DNA of 64,000 nucleotides from CAZPMT01 sp964587655. GTDB lineage: Bacteria > Hydrogenedentota > Hydrogenedentia > Hydrogenedentales > SLHB01. The position numbers and the translations under genes were made by a program. Below the pieces are notes generated by a model. The model did not search any database, had not been told where the DNA came from, and saw only the letters and a list, made by a program, of their open reading frames with translations. Shown here piece by piece: positions 24,287-32,410 of this stretch (its first letter is position 1; the number at the start of each line of letters is the position of its first letter). Location of the stretch: contig CAZPMT010000013.1 of NCBI GenBank assembly GCA_964587655.1, positions 1-64,000 on the forward strand, in the 5' to 3' direction.

Positions 24287-25660
24287 ATGAAAACGCGTGC
24301 GATGTCCCTGGCGGTGCTCGGTATCTTTTTAGCATTGGCCGGGCTGTATCTTCCCGACTGCGCCCGTCCGCTTCCCCCACCGGAGACGTTTTCTCTACCC
24401 CCGACGCGTTTCGGGCCGGATCGCATCATTCTTGGCCTGACGGGAGATCCCGCCACGACGCAGGCGGTGACCTGGCGAACGATTGACGCGGAGAGAGCGC
24501 CACGAGGGGAACTTGCGCTTGTAGACGCGAACCCGGAATTCGAAGCGACCGCCACCGCGGTTCCCGCGGAAACAATGCCTCTCCAGGTCGATGGGAAAAC
24601 CCTGTATCACTATGAAGTAGATTTCGAGGGGCTCTCGCCGGACACGCGCTACTTGTATCGCGTGGGCGACGAGGACGCCTGGAGCGAGTGGAGCGAGTTC
24701 CGCACCGCTTCCGGGACACCCGACCGGTTCCGTTTCATCTACATGGGCGACGTCCAGAATGCGATCGCCTCGCTGTGGTCGCGGACGGTGCGGCTGGCTT
24801 ACCGGTATGCGCCGGACGCGAGGTTCATTCTGTACGGTGGAGACGTGACCACCAGCGGCAGCGACGACGGCGAATGGGGGGAGTGGTGCTACGCGCAGGG
24901 GTTTATCTCCCGGCAGATTCCGTGCCTCGCCACTCCTGGCAATCACGATCTGAAGCGGTCCGCGACTGATTCGAGCGCCGGAGAGGAAACGGAAGTGCCC
25001 CCGGTGTGGCGCGCCCACTTTGCCCTTCCTCTGAATGGTCCGCAGGGCGTGCCTCTTCTCGACGAAGGGACCTACTACGTCGACTACCAGTGCGCGCGCA
25101 TCATTTCGCTGGACAGTAACCTTTACGATGACGACGGTCCGAATGCCGCGGAGAAGCCAAAGGCCCGCGAGGCGCAACTCGCCTGGCTCGAAGAGGTCTT
25201 GCGGGGCGCGGGATCGCGTTGGACCATCGTGGTGCACCATCACCCGATCTTCTCCGTCGGCCAGAATCGCAACAACAAGGAACTCCGGAAAGACCTCGAA
25301 CCCATCTACGACAAGTATCACGTGGACCTTGTTCTGCAAGGCCACGACCACTTCTACGGACGCACGCAAAAAATACGCGAAGAGAAGGCCGTCGCGCCCG
25401 ACGACTACGGGACCATCTATGCCGTGTCCGTAAGCGGCCCGAAAATGTACCACAAGAACCCGGAGTTCGAACCGCTCATGGCCGTGATGCGCGGAAACAC
25501 ACAGATGTTCGAGATCATCGACGTGGACGAAGCGAGGCTCGTCTATGAAGCGTATTCGGTTGCCGGTGAACGCGTGGACGCCTTCGAACTGCGCCGGGTG
25601 CCGGGGAAGCCCACGTCGTACGTTCCGCTCGCGAGCAGCGAAGCCGCGTCGAACAATTGA
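24287..25660 (+). CDS. purple acid phosphatase-like metallophosphoesterase, secreted
   Basis: A 457-aa protein with a signal peptide (TRAMSLAVLGIFLALAGLYL). An N-terminal fibronectin-III-like domain (about 35-145, ending LSPDTRYLYRVGD) is followed by a calcineurin-type dimetal core. Metal ligands appear in order: YMGDVQ (about 152), GGDVTT (about 184), GNHD (about 217), VHHHP (about 313) and GHDHFYGR (about 352). This domain order is that of plant-type purple acid phosphatases, which release phosphate from phosphoesters outside the cytoplasm. ATG 24287 follows AAAGGAAA. The open frame extends back to 23912, but that part overlaps the CehA gene in another frame and is rejected. Confidence 0.85.
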   Translation: MKTRAMSLAVLGIFLALAGLYLPDCARPLPPPETFSLPPTRFGPDRIILGLTGDPATTQAVTWRTIDAERAPRGELALVDANPEFEATATAVPAETMPLQVDGKTLYHYEVDFEGLSPDTRYLYRVGDEDAWSEWSEFRTASGTPDRFRFIYMGDVQNAIASLWSRTVRLAYRYAPDARFILYGGDVTTSGSDDGEWGEWCYAQGFISRQIPCLATPGNHDLKRSATDSSAGEETEVPPVWRAHFALPLNGPQGVPLLDEGTYYVDYQCARIISLDSNLYDDDGPNAAEKPKAREAQLAWLEEVLRGAGSRWTIVVHHHPIFSVGQNRNNKELRKDLEPIYDKYHVDLVLQGHDHFYGRTQKIREEKAVAPDDYGTIYAVSVSGPKMYHKNPEFEPLMAVMRGNTQMFEIIDVDEARLVYEAYSVAGERVDAFELRRVPGKPTSYVPLASSEAASNN

Positions 25661-25756
25661 TCGCCGTGCGATAGTTACGCCGAAGGACATCCGCCTGAAG
25701 CTCCTGGATGGCGGCAAACCGGGCAAGCAGGCCCGCTTTCTCTTTCTCCCGGCGAA

Positions 25757-26521
25757 TCATCCGCGGTTCTTGATGATGACCTCCACTTTGCCTTTGAGGA
25801 TGTCTTTGAAGCGTTGGGCGTCATCCGCTTTTCCGACGATGCTCCCGTAGTGCATGGGGATCGCGATTGTGGGTTTGATGTCGAGGGCGGCTTGCGCGGC
25901 TTCGTCGGCGGTCATGACGTAGGTCCCGGAGACGGGAAGGAGCGCGATGCTGGCTTTGATATTTTTCATCTCGGGGATTTGGTCGGTGTCTCCGGCGTGG
26001 TATACGCGGACTTTGTTGAGCGTCATGATGTATCCGACCCAGCCGTTCTTCCTGGGATGGAAGTCTTTGTTGGTGTTGTACGCAGGGACGGCTTCGATCT
26101 CGATCCCTTGGACGTTCAGTTTCTCGCCGGGCTTTATGGCCTTCAGGTTTCCTGAGAGCTTCTTGAGGCAATCGGCCGGGGCGACTATGACGGTCTGATC
26201 GCCCTGGAGTTTCTTGATGTCGCCGGGAGAACAATGGTCGAAATGGTCATGCGTCACGCAGATGATATCCGCCTTCCCGGGGCTCTTGATCTCGTAGGGA
26301 TCGATATATATGGTCTTTTCGCCAGTGAGCTTGAAGGCGTCATGACCCAACCAGTGGATGTTCTTTTCGGCAAAGTCCTTCATCTGATTTTCTCCTGTGT
26401 TTTCGGTGACGTTGGCGCCGCTCGTCAAGGGCGATGCGTTCTCCGCCCAATAGCTTTCGGCACAGCATATCGACGCGATAATCGCGATGAGTCGCACAAG
26501 GCAACTTTGTCCGGTGTTCAT
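25757..26521 (-). CDS. MBL-fold metal-dependent hydrolase, UlaG-like, with two well-placed starts
   Basis: The core is a metallo-beta-lactamase-fold hydrolase of the UlaG-like/COG2220 type, with THDHFDHC (the HxHxDH metal motif), 'RVYHAGDTDQI' and PMHYGS near the C-terminus. Two starts look real. ATG 26521 is preceded by GAGGAGG and adds 46 residues with a hydrophobic segment (LVRLIAIIASICCA) that reads as a signal peptide. ATG 26383 is preceded by AGGAGA and gives a 208-aa cytoplasmic-length protein beginning MKDFAEKNIHWLGHDA. Exported and cytoplasmic forms are both possible. It is convergent with the phosphatase gene, about 96 bp apart. Confidence 0.8.
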   Translation of the reverse strand: MNTGQSCLVRLIAIIASICCAESYWAENASPLTSGANVTENTGENQMKDFAEKNIHWLGHDAFKLTGEKTIYIDPYEIKSPGKADIICVTHDHFDHCSPGDIKKLQGDQTVIVAPADCLKKLSGNLKAIKPGEKLNVQGIEIEAVPAYNTNKDFHPRKNGWVGYIMTLNKVRVYHAGDTDQIPEMKNIKASIALLPVSGTYVMTADEAAQAALDIKPTIAIPMHYGSIVGKADDAQRFKDILKGKVEVIIKNRG

Positions 26522-26570
26522 TGCGGACCTCCTCGTCTATTTCAGCAAACCGAACACCTTTCGGCATTCG

Positions 26571-26647
26571 TGCTGCTCCTGGCCGCGGCGTCCTCGCCGC
26601 GTCTTCGTCAAGAAACGCGGCGAGGACGCCGCGGCCACGGAGCAGCA
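26571..26647. repeat. twin-palindrome intergenic element
   Basis: Arms 26571-26602 and 26615-26647 are perfectly complementary except for one inserted base, around a 12-nt loop. Each arm contains its own palindrome (CGCGGCG-TCCT-CGCCGCG; CGCGGCG-AGGA-CGCCGCG). It shares the CGTCCTCG core with the element at 15722-15791. It lies immediately upstream of an ABC-transporter fragment. Confidence 0.85.
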
Positions 26648-26680
26648 TCAGTCTACCATCTCATTCGAGATTTGGCTACA

Positions 26681-26917
26681 ATGTCTTTGATCAATCAACG
26701 CATGGGCCGCACAGCCATCGTGATCGCGCACCGTCTGTACACGGTGCGTAAAGCCGACACCATCGTGGTGCTGGAAGACAAGACCATCCGCGAAACGGGC
26801 ACGCACGATGAGCTTATGCGCCTGGACGGGCTATACAAGCGGCTGTACACCGTACAGCAGCAGTTGGAGCCGGTGGTCTCGGCCTCAGGAGGTTTGGAGG
26901 GATTCTCGATTATCTGA
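26681..26917 (+). pseudogene. C-terminal fragment of an ABC exporter ATPase
   Basis: About 78 codons match only the last part of an ABC-exporter nucleotide-binding domain. The H-loop (RTAIVIAHRL) is followed by 'TVRKADTIVVLEDKTIRETG' and THDELMRLDGLYKRLYTVQQ. The transmembrane domain, Walker A, signature and Walker B are all missing. A start codon is present but there is no ribosome site. The fragment begins 33 bp after the twin-palindrome element. It resembles, without matching closely, the corresponding part of the intact exporter at 60006-62921. Confidence 0.75.
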
Positions 26918-27007
26918 CCAGAGAAACCTGCGTGTAACCAATAGTTACGCGGAAGCCAACTATTCAACAGTGGAGATTGCAGGCGAGGACGATAGGGGAT
27001 ATTGTAC

Positions 27008-27577
27008 ATGGCTACGCACATGCAATGGATGACGAAGGCGCGCGTAAAGTATGTATTGGCGGGGATTGGGGCGGTATACCTCGTGTTGTTTGTAGGTTAC
27101 CTTGTGTATGCCGGGGTTACACGGACGAGGCCGACTGGTCCCTCAGAACTGGAGGCCCACCCTGAACGCCAGAACGAGATCCTTGCCAAGCAGAGGGCCG
27201 AGGATCTCCAGGCTCAGTTGAAGCTGAGTGACGACCAGACCCAGAAGGTCGCGGAGATCCTCAGCAAGAATCAGATGGACCCGTCGGCGGGTGGCGACTT
27301 CCGAGAACGGTTCCGGGCGACGCGTGATGAAATCGGGAAGGTGCTGACGCCGGAACAGCAGGCCCAGGCAGAGCAAATGCGGGGCCTATTCCGCGGACCG
27401 GGTGGTCCAGGTGGTCCGATGGCGAGGTTGACGCCGGAACGCATCGATTCGCTCAAGAAGAACATGACGCCCGACCAGCGGGCGCGGTTCGAGAAGAGGA
27501 TCGAGGACTGGCAACAGCGCAGACAGCAATGGAGAGGCGGCAACCGTCAGGGTCCGGGAGGTCCTCCTCAACGCTAA
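27008..27577 (+). CDS. LTXXQ/Spy-like membrane-anchored periplasmic protein
   Basis: A 189-aa protein with one N-terminal membrane segment (about 15-37) and a helical, Gln/Arg-rich outer part. 'LKLSDDQTQKVAEIL', VLTPEQQAQAEQM and MTPDQRARFEKRI are variants of the LTxxQ motif found in Spy/CpxP chaperones and periplasmic heavy-metal sensors. A Gly/Pro-rich stretch separates the helices and the tail is basic. It is the first of three such proteins (also 29588 and 30141), interleaved with a prepilin-like gene, an ECF sigma factor and a small membrane protein. That suggests an envelope-stress or pseudopilus-linked unit. ATG 27008 follows AGGGG; a TTG at 27002 is an alternative. Confidence 0.65.
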   Translation: MATHMQWMTKARVKYVLAGIGAVYLVLFVGYLVYAGVTRTRPTGPSELEAHPERQNEILAKQRAEDLQAQLKLSDDQTQKVAEILSKNQMDPSAGGDFRERFRATRDEIGKVLTPEQQAQAEQMRGLFRGPGGPGGPMARLTPERIDSLKKNMTPDQRARFEKRIEDWQQRRQQWRGGNRQGPGGPPQR

Positions 27578-27614
27578 GTGCAGCGCAATTTGCGGACAGC
27601 CTAAAGGCTGCACT
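27577..27614. repeat. short palindromic intergenic element
   Basis: AGTGCAGC (27577-27584) and GCTGCACT (27607-27614) pair. Inside are two smaller palindromes (GCAA-T-TTGC and AGCCT-AA-AGGCT). This is a smaller example of the twin-palindrome layout, starting at the stop codon of the LTXXQ-like gene. Confidence 0.55.
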
Positions 27615-27654
27615 ACGAACTTAAGATCGACGGGATGTCGGAGGAACGTGCGTG

Positions 27655-28620
27655 ATGAGAAGACATGGGTTTACGCTGATTGAGCTTCTGGTCGTAATCG
27701 CCATCATCGGTATTCTGGCGTCTTTGCTGTTGCCGGCGCTGGCCCGCGCGCGGGAGGCGGCGCGGCGCGCCAGCTGCCAGAACAACCTTAAGCAGTGGGG
27801 GTTGGTATATACCATGTATTCCGGGGAGGCGAGGGGCGAACGCTTTCCGCCTCTGGAGATGGAGTTGGGATGCGGCTTCCGCGCATGTTTCGCCTGGGGA
27901 CCGATGGTCAACGCGGTCTACCCGGAATACTTGACGGATCCTGCTATCATCTTCTGCCCGTCTGACCTTACCGACAACCTGAGCAACCATATAACAACCG
28001 ATGGCCAACTGACTCTCGTGAACAAGGTAGCGGGCAACCGCCGGGAAGGTGTGGAAGCCATTGACTCGAGTTACACCTACGTTCCGTGGGTGTTGGATCG
28101 CGTATCCGACACCGATCCGTCGGACTTCTCGATGCGGCTGTTGATGCGACTGCTCGAGGTGGCCGACGTCATCGGCATTTCCGACGCGGATATCGTCGAG
28201 TTGTCCGAAGCGCCGGTCCAACTGCTCGACGCGCACCGAGGCATGTTCTCGGCCGCGCGGCCATACCGGCAGTCACACGATGCCGGCGGACTCCGCGCGG
28301 CGGCCGACAGTGACATCCAGGTCGACCCGGGCAATGGCAACGGCGGTGGCGATACCGTCTACAGGTTGCGGCAGGGCATCGAGCGTTTTCTGATCACCGA
28401 TATCAACAACCCCGCCGCGGGTGCAAAAGCCGCGAGCGGCGTTTTCGTTATGTTCGATAACGTCAGCCTGATCGCCGATCAGTTCAACCACGTGCCGGGC
28501 GGCAGCAACGTGCTCTACATGGACGGCCACGTCGAGTTCGTGAAATACCCCGGTCCGGCGCCCTTAGGCAGGAAGATGGCCGCGATTATGCGGTTGTTCG
28601 ATCTCCACGGACACCACTGA
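27655..28620 (+). CDS. prepilin-like protein with N-terminal methylation motif and H-X10-DG C-terminus
   Basis: A 321-aa type II secretion/type IV pilin-like protein. The prepilin peptidase site is G|FTLIELL at residues 5-11, followed by the hydrophobic helix VVIAIIGILASLLLPALA, then ARASCQNNLKQWG-type sequence typical of DUF1559-like pseudopilins. The C-terminal part has RQGIERFLITDINNPAA and FNHVPGGSNVLYMDGHVEF. This is close to the H-X9-DG signature, but the spacing between His and Asp-Gly is ten residues. It is a paralogue of the protein at 43848-44780. ATG 27655 follows GGAGGA. The ECF sigma gene starts at its stop codon. Confidence 0.85.
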   Translation: MRRHGFTLIELLVVIAIIGILASLLLPALARAREAARRASCQNNLKQWGLVYTMYSGEARGERFPPLEMELGCGFRACFAWGPMVNAVYPEYLTDPAIIFCPSDLTDNLSNHITTDGQLTLVNKVAGNRREGVEAIDSSYTYVPWVLDRVSDTDPSDFSMRLLMRLLEVADVIGISDADIVELSEAPVQLLDAHRGMFSAARPYRQSHDAGGLRAAADSDIQVDPGNGNGGGDTVYRLRQGIERFLITDINNPAAGAKAASGVFVMFDNVSLIADQFNHVPGGSNVLYMDGHVEFVKYPGPAPLGRKMAAIMRLFDLHGHH

Positions 28621-28626
28621 GTGTGT

Positions 28627-29322
28627 ATGCAGATGAACCTTTACATAGCCGCCGTAAGCGGAACGGGAGGGTGTTGCGGCCTTGGCCTGCGCAACGCCAA
28701 TCTTGCCTGGTTCGCGGACACGTTGTCCTTACGGACGGACAAGCTGCATGAGCGGGACGGCGCCGATTCGGACCTTGACGGGCATTCGGATCAGGCGCTG
28801 ATCCGCGCGTGTTTGTCGCAAGACGACAACAGTTTTGCGGAACTGGTTGGACGATATGAAGGGGCGGTCACGAGCATTCTGTGGCATTTCACCCGGGACC
28901 GGCTGGTCCTGGAGGAGTTGGTGCAGGATACTTTCATCGAAATCCATTTCAGTCTGCGCCGATTCCGGAAAGGCGCTCCATTCTTTCCTTGGCTGCGGGC
29001 GATCGCGACGCGCGTAGGCTATCGGTATTGGCGAAAGCGGCGGCGAGACTCCGACCGGAGAACCCTGGCGGCTGAACGGCTGCGGGCCGAACCCCGAGGT
29101 CCGTCAAATGCCGCGGAACACGTTTACGGTGTCTTGGAGTTGCTGAATCCGAAAGACAGGTTAGTCCTGACACTGCAATATTTCGAGGGATGCAATACGA
29201 AGGAGATTGCGGAGCGCATGGGCTGGACGCTTTCCCTGGTGAAGGTGCGCGCGTTCCGGGCCCGCAGAAAACTCAAGAAATTGCTGATGGAGGCGGAGCA
29301 GGCCGATCATGAAAGACGTTGA
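28627..29322 (+). CDS. ECF-type RNA polymerase sigma factor
   Basis: A sigma-70-family regulator of the extracytoplasmic-function group. Region 2 is 'DQALIRACLSQDDNSFAELV' through EELVQDTFIEIHFSLRRF and FFPWLRAIATRVGYRYWRK. Region 4 is 'LNPKDRLVLTLQYFEGCNTK' followed by EIAERMGWTLSLVKVRAFRARRKLKK. About 50 extra residues without family similarity precede region 2, and no ribosome site is clear. Translation may be coupled to the prepilin gene, which ends at 28620. Starts at 28621 (GTG), 28627 or 28633 are all possible. The next gene overlaps its 3' end by 14 bp and codes a small membrane protein, the usual arrangement for a sigma/anti-sigma pair. Confidence 0.85.
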   Translation: MQMNLYIAAVSGTGGCCGLGLRNANLAWFADTLSLRTDKLHERDGADSDLDGHSDQALIRACLSQDDNSFAELVGRYEGAVTSILWHFTRDRLVLEELVQDTFIEIHFSLRRFRKGAPFFPWLRAIATRVGYRYWRKRRRDSDRRTLAAERLRAEPRGPSNAAEHVYGVLELLNPKDRLVLTLQYFEGCNTKEIAERMGWTLSLVKVRAFRARRKLKKLLMEAEQADHERR

Positions 29323-29572
29323 CGCGCTACAGAGATTCGAGAAGCTGGCGGCCCGTTTGAAGGAGGACGTCCCGCCGCGGGTGCACGCCGTGCCGCAGGT
29401 GATGCTGCGCATTCGCTCGGTGCGGGCGGCCTCCGAGCGGACGCTCGAGTTCCTGGCGGCAGGTTCCTGTGTTGCGGCCATCCTGGCCGTGCTGTTGGGC
29501 TACTCGATGCTTTCACAACTTACGGATCCCCTTGAGGCGATTTTCCAAATCGTCCCGCCCATCGGACTGTAA
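29309..29572 (+). CDS. small single-span membrane protein, probable anti-sigma factor
   Basis: An 87-aa protein that overlaps the sigma-factor gene by 14 bp. Residues 1-45 are charged and helical (DALQRFEKLAARLKEDVPPR), and residues about 46-68 form one hydrophobic segment. There is no zinc-binding HxxxCxxC motif. Position, size and topology suggest that it holds the sigma factor at the membrane. That role is inferred, not shown by sequence family. ATG 29309 lies after GGAGCAGG within the sigma gene. Confidence 0.55.
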   Translation: MKDVDALQRFEKLAARLKEDVPPRVHAVPQVMLRIRSVRAASERTLEFLAAGSCVAAILAVLLGYSMLSQLTDPLEAIFQIVPPIGL

Positions 29573-29587
29573 CGGAGATTACCCTAT

Positions 29588-30037
29588 ATGGTCGAGAATG
29601 ATCCTGATGAGGCGCCGGTAGCGCCCGTGAACCGCCGCGCACGGTTGCGAAACCTTGCTCTCGGCGTGATAATCCTGCTGTGCGGCGCGGCTATCGGCGC
29701 GGTTGTAACCGCCCTCGTGATCGAGCGGACGCATGGGATGCATAAGGGGGACCGCTTGCCGGAACTCATAGCCGCGAGAATGCAGGAGAAGTACAATCTG
29801 ACCGACGCGCAACGGGGACAGCTTCAGGCCATCTTCGAGGAACACAGAAAGAAGCTGTCGGACATCCGTGCGGAGGTTCAGCCCCGCGTGGAGGCCGAAC
29901 ATGAAGCGCTTCGACGCGCGGTGGACGACGTGCTGACGCCTGAGCAAGCAGAGGACTGGCAAAGAGAGTTTGAACAGTGGCGGCGTCCCTGGCGCCTTCG
30001 CGGCGGCGAACCCGCGGGCCCGGATGAACGCCGATGA
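29588..30037 (+). CDS. LTXXQ/heavy-metal-sensor-like membrane protein
   Basis: A 149-aa protein with a short cytoplasmic start, one membrane segment (about 24-44, LGVIILLCGAAIGAVVTALV) and an outer helical part. This part contains 'YNLTDAQRGQLQAIFEEHRK', then 'LRRAVDDVLTPEQAEDWQRE'. This two-helix layout with LTxxQ-type motifs is that of periplasmic metal-sensor/CpxP-like proteins (CnrX, ZraP, Spy group). It follows the putative anti-sigma gene by 15 bp, so it may sense envelope conditions for the sigma factor. The C-terminal Arg/Gly/Pro tail is not conserved in the other two LTXXQ-like proteins. Confidence 0.65.
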   Translation: MVENDPDEAPVAPVNRRARLRNLALGVIILLCGAAIGAVVTALVIERTHGMHKGDRLPELIAARMQEKYNLTDAQRGQLQAIFEEHRKKLSDIRAEVQPRVEAEHEALRRAVDDVLTPEQAEDWQREFEQWRRPWRLRGGEPAGPDERR

Positions 30038-30140
30038 GGAACGCGCGGGAGATTGATAGTCTTGGTTCGAGCGGGCGGGACGTTGTCGCGTTCCGCTCCT
30101 GTACTGGTAGCGTGTACTACAGAAAAAGGAGAATCGATCC

Positions 30141-30890
30141 ATGCGCAACCGGAGAAGTGCTTCATCGTTGAGAATAGCCTGCGTGTTCGTTGGGGCCTGC
30201 GTGCTGATGCTATGTTGCATCGGAGCCATCGCGCAAGGACGCGGTCCCGGCGGCCCGCCAGCCGCGTTCGAAAAGAACGAGAAGGCGTGGGATATCGAGG
30301 CGAAGACAATCGCCCAGGATCTCGGACTCTCCGCCGAGTTGAGCACGAAACTCGCGCAGGCGTACAAGGCGGCGCGGGAGAGCCATATTGCGGCAATCCG
30401 CGCGAAGATGGAGCAGTCGGGCGGTGACCGCCGAAACTTCGCAACGATCAGGGAGGTCAGCCAGTCCGAGAGAGCGAAACTCGAGACGGCGCTCAAGGGC
30501 TTTCTGAATCCGGAACAGACGACGAAGGCCCTCGCCACGCTCGGCGCCTTCAACCGGCGTTGGGACCCGATGGTGACGTCGCTCGACGGGATGAATCTCG
30601 AAGAGAAAAAGAAGACGGAAGCCATGAAGTTGGTGGCAGGCTACGTCGCCGAATCCGACAAGACCATGCAAGCTGCAACAGCCAGCGGCGACTTCCAGTC
30701 GGTGCGCGACCAGATGGGAAAACTGAAGGAGAAACTCGACGCCGACTTGGCTAAACTCCTCTCCGCCGAGCAAGCGACAAAGTGGCAAGAAGAGACCGCC
30801 ATGAGGCGCGGCGGCCAGCGCCGCGAGGGAGGCCCGCCACCGGCCGCCGCTCCAGCGCCAGCACCGGCGCCAGCGCCAGCCGCCAAGTAA
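30141..30890 (+). CDS. secreted LTXXQ/Spy-like protein with Ala-Pro tail
   Basis: A 249-aa protein with a signal peptide (IACVFVGACVLMLCCIGAIA). It is mostly helical, with repeated motifs DLGLSAELSTKLAQAYKAA, FLNPEQTTKALATLGAF and LLSAEQATKWQEE, and ends in an (Ala-Pro)-rich tail. It resembles the two proteins upstream, so the locus has three relatives. No metal-binding cluster of His or Cys is visible, so a chaperone or structural role is as likely as metal sensing. ATG 30141 follows AAAAAGGAGAA. The gene ends just before a strong terminator. Confidence 0.65.
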   Translation: MRNRRSASSLRIACVFVGACVLMLCCIGAIAQGRGPGGPPAAFEKNEKAWDIEAKTIAQDLGLSAELSTKLAQAYKAARESHIAAIRAKMEQSGGDRRNFATIREVSQSERAKLETALKGFLNPEQTTKALATLGAFNRRWDPMVTSLDGMNLEEKKKTEAMKLVAGYVAESDKTMQAATASGDFQSVRDQMGKLKEKLDADLAKLLSAEQATKWQEETAMRRGGQRREGGPPPAAAPAPAPAPAPAAK

Positions 30891-30928
30891 CGGCTGGGCC
30901 AGATCCGTTGACGGAAGCGTGACATTTG

Positions 30929-30963
30929 AAGGGGAGCATGCTAACGAGCATGTTCCCCTTTTT
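30929..30963. terminator. strong bidirectional rho-independent terminator
   Basis: A 14-bp stem (30929-30942 with 30947-30960, one G-T pair) closed by an AACG tetraloop and followed by T's. The A-rich 5' side gives T's on the other strand too. It separates the convergent LTXXQ cluster (+) and metalloid operon (-). Confidence 0.85.
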
Positions 30964-30992
30964 CTGACTACTGTTTTCCCGCTCCTGCCGGT

Positions 30993-32048
30993 TCAACCGG
31001 CGCCTTCGCGGAAGTAGCGGCGCTGGAAGTACAGCGCCACGTTGACGAGGCCGATAAGCGCCGGCACCTCGACAAGCGGCCCGATCACGGCGGCGAACGC
31101 CACGCCTGAATTGATGCCGAATACGGCAACTGCCACGGCGATGGCGAGTTCGAAATTGTTGCTGGCCGCCGTGAAGGAGAGCGTCGCGCTTTGCGCGTAG
31201 GTGGCCCCGGCCTTCTTGCTCATGAAGAAGCTCACCAGGAACATCACCACGAAGTAGATAAGAAGCGGGACGGAGATGCGGATTACGTCCAGGGGGATCT
31301 GAACGATCAGATTGCCCTTGAGACTGAACATGACCACGATGGTGAACAGCAGGGCAATGAGGGTGATCGGGCTGATCTTCGGAATGAACTTCCCGTGATA
31401 CCACTCTTTACCCTTGGCCTTTACAAGCACGAGACGCGTCAGCATCCCGGCGAGGAAGGGAATGCCAAGATAGATGAACACGCTCTTGGCGATCTGGTTG
31501 ATGCTGACGTTGACGACGCTGCACTCTAATCCAAAGTACGGCGGCAGCACGGTGATGAAGAACCATGCGAAGACGCTGTAGAAGAGCACCTGGAAGACGC
31601 TGTTGAAGGCAACAAGTCCCGCGCAATACTCCGTGTCGCCCTTGGCGAGTTCGTTCCAGACGATCACCATGGCGATGCAGCGCGCCAGCCCGATCATGAT
31701 CAAACCGACCATGTATTCCGGCTTGTCGCGCAGGAAAATGATGGCGAGCGCGAACATGAGGATCGGGCCGATGACCCAGTTCTGAACCAAGGACAGGCCC
31801 AGCACGCGGTAGTTGCGGAACACGTCGCCCAGTTCTTCGTAGCGGACTTTTGCGAGCGGCGGGTACATCATGAGGATGAGGCCGATGGCAATGGGGATGT
31901 TCGTCGTCCCGACCTGAAACCGGTTGATGAATGCCTCGACGCCGGGGATGAGATACCCCGCGCCGACGCCAACGGCCATGCCGAGGAAAATCCACAGGGT
32001 CAAGAAACGATCAAGAAATGAAAGCTTCCTCATTACACCGCCGTCCAT
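30993..32048 (-). CDS. acr3: arsenite efflux permease, Acr3 family
   Basis: A 351-aa permease with about ten membrane segments. It expels arsenite (and sometimes antimonite) from the cytoplasm using the proton-motive force. Family marks are the N-terminal LSFLDRFLTLWIFLGMAVGV, MMYPPLAKVRYEELG, and the essential Cys (about 124) in GLARCIAMVIVWNELAKGD. Late in the protein come TLSFTAASNNFELAIAVAV and GPLVEVPALIGLV. ATG 32048 is chosen because AGGAGA lies upstream; the frame extends to 32195 without support. It is the last gene of the ArsR-headed operon, 29 bp after the DUF6951 gene, and ends before a terminator. Confidence 0.95.
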   Translation of the reverse strand: MDGGVMRKLSFLDRFLTLWIFLGMAVGVGAGYLIPGVEAFINRFQVGTTNIPIAIGLILMMYPPLAKVRYEELGDVFRNYRVLGLSLVQNWVIGPILMFALAIIFLRDKPEYMVGLIMIGLARCIAMVIVWNELAKGDTEYCAGLVAFNSVFQVLFYSVFAWFFITVLPPYFGLECSVVNVSINQIAKSVFIYLGIPFLAGMLTRLVLVKAKGKEWYHGKFIPKISPITLIALLFTIVVMFSLKGNLIVQIPLDVIRISVPLLIYFVVMFLVSFFMSKKAGATYAQSATLSFTAASNNFELAIAVAVAVFGINSGVAFAAVIGPLVEVPALIGLVNVALYFQRRYFREGAG

Positions 32049-32077
32049 ACCTCTATCTCCTGTTCTTGCAGCAAAGA

Positions 32078-32410
32078 CTACTCCTTCGTAGTGTGGATCG
32101 TGATATCTTTGGGCAGGGCCAGTCCCGCCGCTAGTTGCATGGACTTGAATATGCCGACCGGTACGGCGCAGCCTGCGCAACAACCCTTGATACACTCGCG
32201 AGCCGTGGCCATGACCACACTGTCAGCAACAGGGCTCATCTCTTCATAAGCGTTTATGGGTCCTTTGGACGCCAAGACCTCAGCGAAGCCGCGAATCTTC
32301 TCGCAATCCGATGTGACCTCGAACTCCACGAACATGCCGTCTTCGCTTGTGGCGTTGGAGGTAGTGTGAAAGCCGCAGACACCGGCGTCAATCTTGGCTA
32401 TTGCCATCAT
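32078..32410 (-). CDS. DUF6951-like Cys-containing protein
   Basis: A 110-aa cytoplasmic protein resembling the DUF6951 family, whose function is not established. It has the pattern IDAGVCGFHTT at the N-terminus, VTSDCEKIRGFAEVL in the middle, then ECIKGCCAGCAVPVGIFKSM, and ends LAAGLALPKDITI. Six cysteines, several paired, suggest metal(loid) or thiol binding. Its ATG overlaps the stop of the ABC ATPase gene (ATGA), and acr3 follows after 29 bp, so it is made with both exporters. A metallochaperone-like role handing bound metalloid to Acr3 is only a guess. Confidence 0.7.
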   Translation of the reverse strand: MMAIAKIDAGVCGFHTTSNATSEDGMFVEFEVTSDCEKIRGFAEVLASKGPINAYEEMSPVADSVVMATARECIKGCCAGCAVPVGIFKSMQLAAGLALPKDITIHTTKE

